The notes below the pieces were generated by a model that saw only the letters and a list, made by a program, of their open reading frames with translations, had not been told where the DNA came from and searched no databases. Positions 1 to 10,840 of a DNA stretch of 61,564 bases are shown here, piece by piece. The stretch covers positions 228,406-289,969 of the forward strand of contig GG745354.1 in the NCBI GenBank assembly GCA_000151295.1, written 5' to 3'. How positions within the stretch are numbered: the first letter of the stretch is position 1; each line of letters starts with the position of its first letter. Source of the DNA: Allomyces macrogynus ATCC 38327. Lineage: Eukaryota > Blastocladiomycota > Blastocladiomycetes > Blastocladiales > Blastocladiaceae. A program made the translations under genes and the position numbers.

Positions 1-1381
1 AAGTTACGCGGCTTGATTGCTTATCGCTGGCGTGTGCATGTAGATGTGGCTAGGGGGTCGGTCTCATGTGTAGTGTCAGGGAAGGTGGTGATAGCTGGTG
101 CGTCAGAGGCGGGCTCAGGGAGGAGGTGGGTGCCGGGTGGGGATGGGGGTGGGGGGTCGTGGCGGGGGTGAACGTGCGTCGGTGGGCCGGGTCGGGTCGA
201 GGACGCGCGATCAGCGTTAGCGTTGCTGTTGATGGGCGGTTTGATGGCCACGCGCTCGATGTGGCTGCTTTTGGGAGTGGACAATAGGGGTGGTTGATTC
301 AGAAAAGCGCGTTTTACGTAACAAATCTTGATGCTTCTGTCACAGAACCAGTTTGGCCGAGCGTTGGGCCGGTTTCACGTTTGCAATGTCGGCGTTTCAA
401 GTCGCGTGGCGTCGATTGGCCCCGTGGCGCAGCTTTAAGCAGTGCAGTGCTAAGTTTACACACAGCAAAATCCATGGATCGACACGCGTGCCGGCAGGGG
501 CCGAGAACACCTCTGCGAAACGCCTTGGCGTTCCGCTCCGGAAACCGACTCCCGACAGGCAGGCACACACAACCACGAGGACGACGATGACGACGACGAG
601 GCCCATGGATCCGCGCGCAACACCTGGGCCGCAGGATGCCGAGGTGGCCGGCATCTCATGCCGAACTTGAACATCCGGCTCGCTGCTCGCGCAGGTTGCC
701 ACGCTCCAGTTCCTCTCCCTTCCACAGGTCGTCCACGCGCACTACGTGCCCGTCTCCTCCATTGACCTCGACGAATAGAGAGCGCTGCGCCGATCGCTGC
801 TTTGCGCGACCTGCTGCAACTCGACGGCGCGCGACTGCGGACAGCCGAACATAGACGAGCCGCCGCCGTCATCTCCAGCAACCACGAACCCGTCGTCGTC
901 GTCGTCGTCGCTGCCAGCAGTGCGCGACGATTTGACCCTACTATTCGCGCGAGCACGGCGAGCAACCGCGAGCAGCATCCCCTCGGGCCGGCAGCTCTCG
1001 TTCGCACGGCTCGCTCAGAACGGGCCCACGTCGTACGAATTAAGCTCGACGCACGCGTGCTTTCGCATCGACCGTGCATCGACGATTCAACAACGCGCGA
1101 TCGTCTTCGTCGGCAAACTTTTTCGGCTCGTACGCGCAGACGCACGTTCCGCAGTGACGACGCTACAACCAATATCCTGCGCTCTGCTCGGTCGTGCCGG
1201 CCCGCTTGTCCACGTTGCCCTCGCCAGTGTCAACAACGACGTGCCGACAACGCTCACGACAACGCTCACGACGCGCTAGTGAAGTAACCGGCTCTCCACC
1301 AACGATCGACAAGCTCTCTCTTGGCCAGGTCGATCTCGGAAACGCCGCGCGCACGAATCCGGTCCGCTCAAACCCTTCCCG
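1..1381. other. Left-edge region with no supported gene
   Basis: Only overlapping low-complexity open frames rich in Arg, Ala, Ser and Pro are present on both strands. None has a recognisable domain or a clear intron-exon structure. The minus frame starting at 284 could be an exon of a gene running off the left edge, but nothing supports it beyond an open frame. The last few hundred bases probably hold the promoter of the SH3 gene that starts at 1382. Confidence 0.4.
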
Positions 1382-3457
1382 ATGCCCAAGTCAACCCACC
1401 ATCATGCAATGGCGGCGCCATCGTCGCCGCCATCGCCGCGCCGCCGGGTCCTCCACCTCTTCCCGTACCACCTGACCGCGCCTCTCGCCCTGGCATTCCT
1501 CGCCGTCGCGTCTCGCACCACCGCGCTCACGACAACCTCCACCGACGATGCCGACGCTGAGGCCGCAAACAACCGGACCGTCACGATCGCGCTCGGTGTC
1601 GGGTTTGGCGCTTTCTTTCTTGCGGTCGTCGCGTTCTACGCGTGGCGCCGCCGCGTCGACCAGCAGCACGGACTCAAACGCGCGGCCACGCTCGCATCGC
1701 AGGCGCTTCCGCGGACCGCACCGATGCAGGCTGCGATGCCGCCGCCGTCGCCGGGGGTTATGAAGCCCCCGGCGCCCGTTTACCAGCAGGAAAAGCAGGT
1801 GTATTACGGCGCGCCGCCGTATTCGCCGACGTCCGCGGTGAGTAAGAGTACGGGGGTGACGGCCGTGAATGAGGGAGGTTATTTCGCGCAGAAGCAAATG
1901 GGGGTGAGGATGGGGCCACCACAAGGGCCGCAGCAGCAGGCGCCGGCGAGTTTGGGTGGGTACGGTCAGCAGCGGCCGCAGCAGGAGATTCAGCAACAAC
2001 CGATGCACCCGCAACAGCAGCAGCAGATGCGCGGCATGTACGCCGGATCGAACGTCGGCGGCCCTGCCTCTTCCCTCGTTGGATCGACTGTCGTCGGCAG
2101 TGCAGCGAACGCACCCAACAAGCGCATGTCTTCGCTGATCGCCGACAAGAACGTGTCGCTCAAGGACCTGTTGCGCGCATCGCAGGCGCTCGACGCGTCC
2201 GAGGTCGCGGCCATCACCAACAACATCCCGTCTCCCGCACCATCGACAGTCGTGCCCGGCGCGCACCTCACTGAGACCCCCGCGGCGTCATTGCAGCGCA
2301 ACGACGGGATGCGCTACCGCGCGACAAGGAACTATAACGCGGCCATGGCCGACGAATTGCCGCTGCGCATCGGGGAAGTCGTTGAAGTCGTGCAAATCTA
2401 CGACGACGGATGGGCGTTTGCGTTCCTCGTCGACTCGGGGCGGCCGGGCGTCGTGCCCATGAGTTTCCTCGAAAAGCTCCCGCCGCCGCCACCATCCGCG
2501 CAGCAGGGCAGTTTCCCTCCGGCGCGTCGGCACCCAATGGACAAACGACCGTCGGCCCCGTCCGCGACCGCGCCCACGGCCATGTCGTCGGTCCCCGCAC
2601 AACCCACCGCGTCGGCCGTGTCCGTGCAGCAACAGCCGGCGCCGCGCGCCGCGCAGGCGCGTGACACGGTCATGATTTACGAGGACGACGACGATGATGA
2701 CGACGACGAGACCGAGACGGGTTCCCCCGCGACCCCACCGGTCATCGATCGCGGCCTGCCGTCCCCAACGACCGCGCGGCCACCTACAACCCCGACGTCC
2801 CCAACCACGCCGATGAACGTGTACCACTCGCCGTCGCAATCCCGTCCCGCGCGGCAACCCGCTTCGCCCTCGTCCGCGACGGCCAAGACCGCCGACATCG
2901 ATACACTCATGTCGGTCCTGTCGCAAATCGCCAAGACCGACCGCGCGTCGCGTTTGCTCACGGACCTACGGTTGGATTTCAGTAACCCGGCGGCCGCGCG
3001 CGCGTCGGTCATGCACGCGATCGACGAGGAGACCCGCGCGGGCCCCACCCCCGAAAGCAAGAAAAAGAACCGCGTCTCCCTGTCGGCCCTGCTCCACGCG
3101 CTCCCGCCGCACGCCGCCGACGACCCGACCGCCGTCGCGAATGCGTGGATCAAGGGCGCGCCGCCAGTACCTAACACTGGGGGCGTGCGGACCGCTCCGT
3201 CCCCGGCGCGCAACGGTGCTCCACCACGCGCAGCTCTGGCCGCACGCGCGCCGGGAGCACCGGGACGGAACGGGGCTCCGCCGCGGTCGGCGATGCGGTC
3301 GGCGTCGTCAGGTCAAACAAGGCAACAGCGGCCGAGTGTTGGGTTTACGCAGGCGCCGCCCGCACAGATTCCGCCGGCGTCGCCGCTGAGCGATTTGGAT
3401 GAGTTGCAGGATATGCTGTCGCGCGAGGAGGCGATGCTGCGGGGTTTGCAGAAGTGA
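1382..3457 (+). CDS. Single-pass membrane protein with cytoplasmic SH3 domain
   Basis: One uninterrupted frame of 691 codons. Residues about 23-49 form a hydrophobic, signal-like N-terminus and residues about 67-88 a transmembrane helix followed by basic YAWRRR, so the long C-terminal part should be cytoplasmic. Residues about 309-364 read as an SH3 domain: an ALYDY-like start (RATRNYN), the acidic DELPLRIGE loop, DDGWAF with the binding Trp, and a VPMSFLE end. Around it are Pro/Gln-rich linkers, an Asp run (about 433-441) and a mildly helical segment near 503-590. The layout (TM plus SH3) resembles yeast Fus1 or Sho1 type polarity and signalling adaptors, but sequence similarity outside SH3 is not evident. 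A start at 1409 (ATGGCG, better context) would shorten it by nine residues. Function is inferred from architecture only. Confidence 0.72.
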   Translation: MPKSTHHHAMAAPSSPPSPRRRVLHLFPYHLTAPLALAFLAVASRTTALTTTSTDDADAEAANNRTVTIALGVGFGAFFLAVVAFYAWRRRVDQQHGLKRAATLASQALPRTAPMQAAMPPPSPGVMKPPAPVYQQEKQVYYGAPPYSPTSAVSKSTGVTAVNEGGYFAQKQMGVRMGPPQGPQQQAPASLGGYGQQRPQQEIQQQPMHPQQQQQMRGMYAGSNVGGPASSLVGSTVVGSAANAPNKRMSSLIADKNVSLKDLLRASQALDASEVAAITNNIPSPAPSTVVPGAHLTETPAASLQRNDGMRYRATRNYNAAMADELPLRIGEVVEVVQIYDDGWAFAFLVDSGRPGVVPMSFLEKLPPPPPSAQQGSFPPARRHPMDKRPSAPSATAPTAMSSVPAQPTASAVSVQQQPAPRAAQARDTVMIYEDDDDDDDDETETGSPATPPVIDRGLPSPTTARPPTTPTSPTTPMNVYHSPSQSRPARQPASPSSATAKTADIDTLMSVLSQIAKTDRASRLLTDLRLDFSNPAAARASVMHAIDEETRAGPTPESKKKNRVSLSALLHALPPHAADDPTAVANAWIKGAPPVPNTGGVRTAPSPARNGAPPRAALAARAPGAPGRNGAPPRSAMRSASSGQTRQQRPSVGFTQAPPAQIPPASPLSDLDELQDMLSREEAMLRGLQK

Positions 3458-4222
3458 GTGGGGTGATTGTGTGTGTGTGTAGACAGACCGGACAAGGGCG
3501 GGGCGGAGATCATGGGGTGACCCGAAGCGCATCCCGTCGTCGTTTTTTGGAATACATTTTGGATCGGCATAGATGAATTTGGCTGGCCGACTGTCTTGAG
3601 CAATACGAGGACGAGCGCGGGCGTGCAAGCCGGACCCTCCACAGGTCGTGGTGTACCTCACGGCAAATGAATGTACGCTGCTCAACGTTGGTCTGCGCTC
3701 GTCTGCATGTTTACGACGACGCGCTCGCTTATCCGGTCGTGAAGGGTACGTCTCGACTTTCAGGCCATGAAAAGGAGCATCGTGCGCATTGTTCCAAAGG
3801 CACGTCTTTGCCAGCTTTGAGAACGAACGGGAGCAGAAAGTGTTTCAGTGTTGCCAATAAGCGTAGCGCCGAGGAGGATATTGCCCAGGCACTCGCGCAT
3901 ATCGTGGCGCTGCGCGAGATTCCGCCCGAGTGGCAGCACGAGTCTTATTTTCAATGGTGTCGCCCCGGCGGGCGGTCCAAGAATAGGCCGTTGGGCGTAT
4001 CCGCACCGTCCTGCCACATCGTGCTTGGGCGAGGCACCTTGACTGTTGAAGTCTGGCCCAAACCATGGTGGTGCTCGCGTCCTACAAGATCCTCGTATCG
4101 CCCCGTTCGTTCTCCACCCTCTCCACCCGCGAAAGACGGTGACGCTGCTCAGGCCCTGCGCGACCTAGACCCGATGGACCAGCCCGGCCGTGGCCAGAGA
4201 TTGATCAAGAATAGACGTCGTC
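3458..4222. other. Intergenic region, no supported gene
   Basis: About 760 bp between two plus-strand genes. The longest open frame (3667 onward) runs straight into the first exon and intron of the next gene in a different frame and shows no domain. Contains the 3' flank of the SH3 gene and presumably the promoter of the downstream secreted-protein gene. Nothing else seen. Confidence 0.4.
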
Positions 4223-6002
4223 ATGGCCAAGTCCTTCCCTCTCCTGACGCTGCTCTTGCTCCTCGCTCTTCATGCCGTATTCTTCACCGTCGATGCGGCG
4301 CCGGCCAGTCGCGCGCGGCATTGCACGCGCAAGCAGCGCCCGGTCCAGGTTCGTCGTCACTGATCGCCAAGTGGATGATTGATCGATATCGAATTCTGAT
4401 CAAACTCGACCACAGATTGCGCCCGTGACGGCCGCACCCGCGCGGGCGTCGCCCGCCGCCAAGCCCATGGCCGTGGTCCCGCAGAAGCCGGCGGCCGAGA
4501 TGCACGCCGTCGCCGTGCCGCGCACCGACTACACGCCGCAGCACACGATCCAGGCCGCGGACGCGCATCACGAGCAGCAGCAGGCCGCGACTCCCGGCGT
4601 GCTCGTCCAGGCGGAGTGCACGTTCACCACGACCAAGCCCGCCGTCAACCTCGCCAATATGCCGGCGATCCGCACCGTGACATGCGGCGCGAGTGACGCG
4701 ATCAAGGTACAATTCGAGTCGGCGCAGGCCGCGCAGGCGGCCGTGAACGCGTGGCAGGCCCATCACGACCTCGGGATGCTCCTGCCGCCCAGCGTCGCTG
4801 CGGGGTGCGGCGGGACCGACGCGCCCGTGCGGTCCGTGACCAATGTCACGTTTGTGGAGGGCGGGTCGGTCGTGGTCGTCAATGCGCGCGCGTCCGACGA
4901 GCTCATCGAGTCGTACGATATCGAGGTGACGCAGTACGCGATGGGCGCTAACACGACCACAGCGCCGACGCTCAGCATGCGCGGCATCTTGGACTGGGTG
5001 AGCGACGGTCTGTCCAAGCTCAAGTTCCCGCCGGCGTTAACTACGACGTGGCCGCGCAGAACGTCGTGCAGGCAAACCTGCTGATTGCCGCGTCGCATGA
5101 CGTGGCCGCGTCGTGCACGAACTGTTTTGCCGCGGGTGAGGTCGGGCTGCGCGTCAAGTTTGTCGGGTCCATCTTCAAGCTCTCTGAATACACGGTCTCG
5201 CTCGTGGGCGACCTGAAGGCCAACGCCGACTTGTAAGTGTTGGTCTCCAAGACGGCCGGGCCCAAGGACTTGATTCGCGGTACGCTTGCCAAGGCGCCGA
5301 TGCACCGGTCAAGGCAGGCAAGTTCTTTGAGCTGCGCCCGTCGCTCTTCCTGGACGCGGCCATCGAGTACGACGTGTCGACGATGACGACCGACGCGGGC
5401 GCGTTTTCGCTGCAGACCGGGTTCAATGTCGATTTCCCGTTTACTTGGTCAATGTCGGCGCCCGGATTCACGGCCAAGCCCAAGCTCTCGACCGAGGGCA
5501 AGCCCGCCGTCACGCCGCACATGCCTCATGGCGCCCCGACCAACGCTGCGGCCAAGATCGCCGCGCACGTGCGCCCGTCGTTTGCGCTCGACGGGTCCTT
5601 GTTCCTCGTCGGGTCATTTGGCGTTGCCGTGCATATGGATTCGATGGTCGGGGTCGAGGCAACCGTGGCCGAGGTCCCGCGCTTGTGTGCGGCGCCCAGC
5701 ACGCGGCTGTCGCTGTTCCAGGCGCACGCGATCAATGTCGACGTGCAGTCGGCGCTCGCGACCAAGACCTACCCGCCCTGGACCATGCCGGCGCGCCCAA
5801 TCGAGTGCAAGTTTTGCGCCGTGTGCCTCAAGGACGACGGGTCGCTTCCTGCTGCGAATGCGACACGCCGTGCTGAGACGACGAGCAAGAGTGCGCATGC
5901 TCCGACGACGTTGGCTGCTGCTTCCACGACTGGCTTTCTATGGGTTCGGGAACTGCCATTGCTGCTGCCTCGGCTGCGATTGCCACTGCGACTCTGGCAT
6001 AG
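4223..6002 (+). pseudogene. Disrupted gene for a secreted Cys-rich fungal protein
   Basis: Exon 1 (4223-4348) encodes a classic signal peptide (MAKSFPLLTLLLLLALHAVF). A 67-bp intron with GTTCGT and CACAG ends follows, and exon 2 starts at 4416. The next 200 residues are a beta-rich extracellular domain; its ECTFTTTKP and QAAVNAWQ stretches remind me of the DUF7029-type domain of fungal secreted proteins (recalled, low certainty). The reading then breaks: a frameshift near 5033, an in-frame TAA at 5234-5236, another shift near 5297, a further shift near 5843 and a TGA near 5874, while coherent protein continues in the other frames. The tail is Cys-rich (CCECDTPC, CACSDDVGCC) and ends at TAG 6000-6002 after an Ala-rich hydrophobic stretch, perhaps a GPI or membrane anchor. 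The lesions do not resolve as introns in phase. Either a decaying gene or a poorly sequenced one. Confidence 0.6.
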
Positions 6003-6047
6003 GTCGAGTTCCATGGGATGGTAGAAAACATTGGCGCCGTTACGTCC

Positions 6048-6799
6048 TCACATAGATTGGTAGCCAGGTGGTGCTGGGACCAGAGTCGAATGATTGAGTC
6101 GATATTCCTGACGCGAGTGTCGTGCACAATTATGAGAGTCATCAATTAATTCCACCATACCATGTGCGCGTGCCAGAACATGGCCACGTCGCAGCGGAAG
6201 CAGCAGGTTATCAATCGTGACTTCGCCCTGGACGATAGCCGTCACAACCGCGTCCATGAACGCGAGGTGGCGAGTCTCACCCGAGCACAGGAACGCTCTA
6301 AATACCCCAAGAGCATCAATTGACGGTCAGCAAGTCGCATGTGGAAAACTGCAACACTACTGAAGGCTGTTACGTACAGGTTCGGCCTCGTTGATGTCAT
6401 CGCGCAGATGCTGATGGAACGCGGCGAGCAGGACCGTGTGGGCAAGCAACATGTCGCGCGACACGACGATGGCAATATTCTCGCCAATAGCGGCCACGAG
6501 TGTCGCAACAGCATCCTTGTCGACCTTGTCCCCGTCCTGCGCGGCCTTCACAATGGCCGCGTGAGCGGAAAGCGTGCCATTGGCAGTCTCGATCTGCGCC
6601 TTGGGCTTCTTGAGCGGTAGGGGGGGGGGGGGGGGGCGGCGTTGGCGACGACGACTGGGGACATGGTGTGGGTGTCCACGGTTGCAGGCGTAGTTGCGGT
6701 CTCTTTGGCAAAGATGCGCGTGCAAGGTGGGGGAGCGGGGGGTGGAGGAGCGGGGACGAGGACCAGCCAGCCTTTCATACCTTGCGCGCCAAGGGCCAT
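6048..6799 (-). CDS. Hypothetical protein, frame broken at a G17 run
   Basis: Not recognised. On the minus strand the frame from 6799 reads a Pro-rich N-terminus ending in a Pro run at the homopolymer. After it the reading continues convincingly only in another frame (KKPKAQIETANG, then a helical region through DMLLAHTVLLAAF) to a GTACGT donor at 6377. A second exon lies after the acceptor TTTAG at 6298 and contains MDAVVTAIVQGEV and IDNLLLPLRRGHV; it closes at 6048. The intron has a TGCTGAC branch-like site. Two things do not fit: the 17-base homopolymer must be one or two bases off to join the frames, and the donor and acceptor phases disagree by one base. The frame also extends upstream of 6799, so the true 5' end is unknown. 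Predicted soluble and mostly helical. Confidence 0.35.
6620..6636. repeat. G17 homopolymer inside a coding frame
   Basis: Seventeen consecutive G on the plus strand, read as a Pro run on the minus strand in the unknown gene at 6048-6799. The flanking frames are not the same, so the run length is either miscalled or genuinely variable. Confidence 0.9.
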
Positions 6800-6879
6800 C
6801 AGCCGTGCCTGGTAGCGCGCGTCCAGGTGTTCGTTGTGGTGGAATATTCTATCGGCGGCTGCTGGTGGCGCGCAACATG

Positions 6880-6945
6880 TTTGGTTTGGTTTGGTTTGGT
6901 TTGGTTTGGTTTGGTTTGGTTTGGTTTGGGGGGGGGGGGGGGGGG
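6880..6945. repeat. TTTGG microsatellite ending in an 18-G run
   Basis: About ten tandem TTTGG units pass directly into a run of 18 G. It lies upstream (5' side) of the unknown minus-strand gene and about 450 bp past the 3' end of the beta-trefoil-like gene. G-tract spacing would allow G-quadruplex formation; that is inference. It is not a canonical telomere repeat. Confidence 0.9.
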
Positions 6946-7410
6946 ATTATCAGTTTTGAAGAGGGGAGGGTGAATGCTGAACAAGGACGCCGAGCAAGGG
7001 GTGAAAACTGGTTGGGGTGATCGTGAGGGAGGAAATGGAAAGCGAAAACATTATGAATAACTGATGCATGCCCATGCACATCATCAGTGCCAGAGCATCA
7101 AGGGTGGTCACCTGTGCCAGTGAGGAAGTGCGCACAAGCTGACAGCAACTGTCACGACGTCACAATCAATCGATCAATGAATTAATTGTGACTTAAGCGA
7201 TCCCAGTCTGCATTCGTGTCCTTTTTGTCTGCGCGCCTCTGAGCATCAACCACGGATTCATCGCCAAACAACGGTTTACAGCCAAGACCGCGAAAACGAC
7301 AAACACGAAAAGTGATCCGAACACAGAAACAAAACCCGACAAAACTCTGCAAGATGCTGAGCACACCATACAAACATCACCACCACGTCTCCCTTCCCTC
7401 GACCGCTCGA

Positions 7411-10336
7411 TCACGGTGCGACCGTATCCGACGCACCTATGTTCGCGCGCGCATCCACCCACGCGACACCGCCATTGGTCCCACTCGGCGCTGGGACCGC
7501 AATCATCGTCGTCGTCGCCGTACTCGCAGTAGCAATGACAACACTGGCCTCCCCCTGCTGCCGGCGCACGAGCTGCGCTATGCGCCGCACCCGCTGCACC
7601 CCAGCAATCAAATTCTGCGGCGCCGGCGTCGCGGCCGGCCCCGCCACTTCCGACGCGGCCGCGGCCGGCGGCGCCGGGCTCGCGACCACAACCTCCGTGA
7701 CCACTTTCGGCCCACCGCCAGGCGCCGCGCCATTATTCTGCTGCTGCGTGTTCACGCGCGTGACCAACTGCGCGATGATCGACGACGCCGACAACAGGCC
7801 CGTACACATCATCGCAATCGATACAAACATCATCACTTTCGGCGGCACCGGGCGCTGCATGTTGGCCTGTGCGATCGCTGCCTGCAGCGGCGGGGCCACG
7901 GCCAGCTTGAGCACCTGAGTCGGCGCGACGCGCGGTGCCGACGGCGACGCGGCGAGCGCGACCGTCCCGCTCGTCTCGTGGAACGTCACGTACTGCGCGT
8001 CGGCCGGCGGCGGGGACGCCATGACTTGGACCACGGTCGCGGGGCCGGGTGGGGCCGTGGGGGGTGGCGGCGGGACTGGATTCGCCGGCGCGCCCGCGCG
8101 CAGTGCAAAGGCCAGCGACGAGTGCGGCAGAGGGATGTACGTCCACAAGCATGCAGCGTCGAGGACCGCAGCCTCGCCGAGCACCATCCCCCCGCCGGAC
8201 CCCTTGCTCGCGCACAGGTACCGCCCCGCGTCGGCCGTGACGAGAATGACCGCGCGGTCCTGGACCTTGGTCACGTCGATCGGCGCGCCCACCTTCCAAT
8301 CACCCGCGGGCGAGGCATCCGCGTCCTGGTCCGGCAACTTCTCGCGCTCGGCATAGCACACGGCAAAGAAGGCCGCCTGTTCGGCTGGCGCGCCCGGTTT
8401 GCGCTTTTTCTTATCCACATAGTACGTGACTGCACCCGCGGGCGTCGCGCGCGACGGCGCATCGACCGACTTGCACAGCATCCGCCCTTTCGTGTCCATG
8501 ATGCCCACGGGTGACGCGAGCACGTTCGGGTTCGGCGGCGGTGGCGGTGGGCCGCGCGGAGGACCACCCTCACGGCCATCGCGGCCATCGGGACCGTCGC
8601 GGCCAGGACCACCGGGCGGACCGCGCGGCGGGTACGGTTTCTTGCTCGTGTTCGACAGTCGCGCCATGGCCGAGTCCGGCCGCATCCCTTGTGGGTCGGT
8701 CGACGAGTGCGGCCGGGCCGCAAACACGCCGCTCGGGTGCCGGCTTGGACCACCGGGAACACCGGACCCGCGCATGTTCGTCATCGGCCGCGGTCCCTGT
8801 GGACCCCCAGGACCGGGTCCGACACTTGTGGAATAGTTGGACCCGCGTCCCGGGTGCGCGTGCGTCGGTGCTGGAGCCGACAGCGCCGTGCCCGGCGCGG
8901 ACCGCGAGTTCTGCTGGACCGACGGACGGCGTAGGAGCGACTCGGGGTTCGGCAGGTCGGTGTCGGCGAAATCGCCCTTGGCCGTCCGGTCGCGCGCTTC
9001 GGCGCGGACCGGGAAGACGTGGAAGAGCAGTGGGCGCGGCGGTGGGGTCGTGGAGGGCGGGGGTGGGACGACGGCGAGCGTGCCGTCGCGCGGCGCGAGC
9101 CACTGATTCTCTTCGTTGACGAGCGCGAATTCGAGGGGACCGAATGTCTGTTGATCAAGCGTGGCGAGTGGCAAGGAATCAAAGACGAACAATGAGCAGA
9201 CAAAATGGCTCCTCACACACGCGCGCGAGCCGACGATCCCGTCCGCGACAATGAGAGAAGGGAAATCGTACCTTGACGGTCCACAACGTCATGGTCGTGG
9301 GCGTATTCAGCAAAAACATGTCACCGGTCGTCTTGAACCCGAGGTACCAGCGCGGGTGCACGACGCACAGCAATACCTTCATCCCATCTTCGAGCTGTGC
9401 GCGCGCGACGGGTTTCGGTGCCTCGCCGCGCGTGTACTGCAGAAGCTGGAACTGGAACGCCGGATGGTGGTCGGCGGGCGGACCGGGCGCAAACAGCAGC
9501 TGGTTCGGCGAGGCCGCCGGGTTATAATGCAGAAAGTCGTTGCGCGAATTGGCAAAGAGTACGGGTGCCGATGGCTCAGGCGTCGAGCTCTTGGACCCGC
9601 TACTCGGAGCGTCCGTGGTGGGAATCAGCGACGCGGGTTCCATGGCGGCAGCGAGCGAGCCAGAGCCGGAACGAGATCCAGAGCCGGATCCGGACGAGAT
9701 GGGCGGGGTGGTGGTGGTGGTGGTCGAGGTGACGTGCAACGACGAGTCGGCGGGCGCCGAAGAGACGGCCGTGGCAAAGAGCGTCGACGTATCGAGATCG
9801 AGCGCGAGCGACGGCGGCAGCGGCGTGGCAACGGCTTCAGTAGTCGTTGGGCTGTCGGCACGGATCGTGACTTCGGCCTGCTGCTGTGGTTGCTGCGTCT
9901 GCTGCGTGTTGCTGGTGCTGGGATTGGACGCGGCGGCGGCACGCGTCTTTGGTGGCCGAGAAGAACGGCGCGTCACTTCGGCCTTGAGCTTGGCAAACGG
10001 GGTCCGAGTGGGCAGCGCGCGAGCGGGCAGAGAGAGGGCCCGCAGTATTCGCAGCGTCGTGCGGGGGAGGAAGCGTGCGGCGGCGCGGCATGATGGCAGC
10101 GGCAGCGGCAGCGCGGGCGAGAGGACGTGGTCGAGTCGCGATGGTGCGCGTCTTGTGCGGGCGCGCAGCACGTTCTCGAGTCCCAAGGACTTGGTCGCGC
10201 GGTCGAAGCGCGCGCGCGCGCGCGCCATGCGGGCTGGTTGGTCATGGAGCGTCATGGCTCCCCACGGCGGGCAAGTCGCATCGGCATCGGCAGGTGCGGC
10301 GTGGGAGGATGCGGCGGCGGGGAGCCATCGGTGCAA
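7411..10336 (-). CDS. Large Pro-rich membrane protein with beta-trefoil-like segments
   Basis: Two exons: 10336-9272 and 9147-7411, joined across a 124-bp intron (GTACGA to CAACAG) in phase 0, giving 933 residues. The junction lies inside a coherent fold: WYLGFKTTGDMFLLN before the intron and FALVNEENQWLAP after it. A second similar unit sits near residues 594-695 (YYVDKKKRKPG, GRYLCASKGSGGG). Both resemble the repeated strands of fascin-type beta-trefoils (GRYLxAxxxG); this fold call is mine and unverified. Between them is a Gly/Pro-rich linker (about 400-580). Residues about 793-816 (VMMFVSIAMMCTGLLSASSI) form a transmembrane helix followed by an Ala/Val-rich tail. The first 250 residues are low complexity with SG repeats. 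No catalytic motif seen. The nearby synaptojanin-like gene is divergently transcribed across about 500 bp. Confidence 0.65.
10205..10222. repeat. Alternating GC tract
   Basis: A run of alternating G and C inside the first exon of the beta-trefoil-like gene, coding for Ala-Arg repeats (ARARARF) on the minus strand. Such tracts can adopt Z-DNA; no functional evidence. Confidence 0.7.
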
Positions 10337-10840
10337 TCATGGCGAGCGGAGCCAACAAGCGCAATGTGAGCATCGAATGCCGTCGGAGCGGAGCGCGTGC
10401 GGGACGTTAGCAGCGACGGCGAGCGTGTGCGACAGGGATCGAACGCAGGGCCGCCGTGGCGCGAAGTGGAGCCGAGCGTGCCAGTGACGCGACGCGCTCA
10501 CGTGCGCGCACATGGGCGGTCGCTGACGCGAGACGCGAGACACAAGGGTGGCGCAACGCACGTTAACCACCGCATACTTGAGCTGAACGCCCCACTACCG
10601 CATCGTTGAGCTCGCCGCTGCCCGTTTCCTCTCCCTTGTCCCCGTTGTCGACGCGCTCCACACCCGCCAATTCATCCAAGCGACAAGCAAGAGCACACGT
10701 CGCCAGCTTGCTGCAGCGCCGCCGACCCCGCGCCCAAGTCACGCCGCCGCGGTGAGCCGTGACCCCCAGATCGCCGCTGTCAGCCAACTGTCGTTCTCTC
10801 TTTGAACAAGCCGACGACTCTTCAGCTGCACTTATCTGCC

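Noticed and set aside
3667..4428. 253-codon plus-strand frame before the secreted-protein gene
   Set aside because: It crosses the signal-peptide exon and its intron in another frame and has no domain; a chance frame in GC-rich DNA.
5233..5320. GTAAGT at 5233 as a real donor removing the TAA in the secreted-protein gene
   Set aside because: None of the AG sites downstream restores the frame that codes the next block, so an intron does not repair the gene.
6880..6945. Interstitial telomere repeat
   Set aside because: TTTGG plus a G run is not a known fungal telomere unit such as TTAGGG, and it lies inside a gene-dense region.
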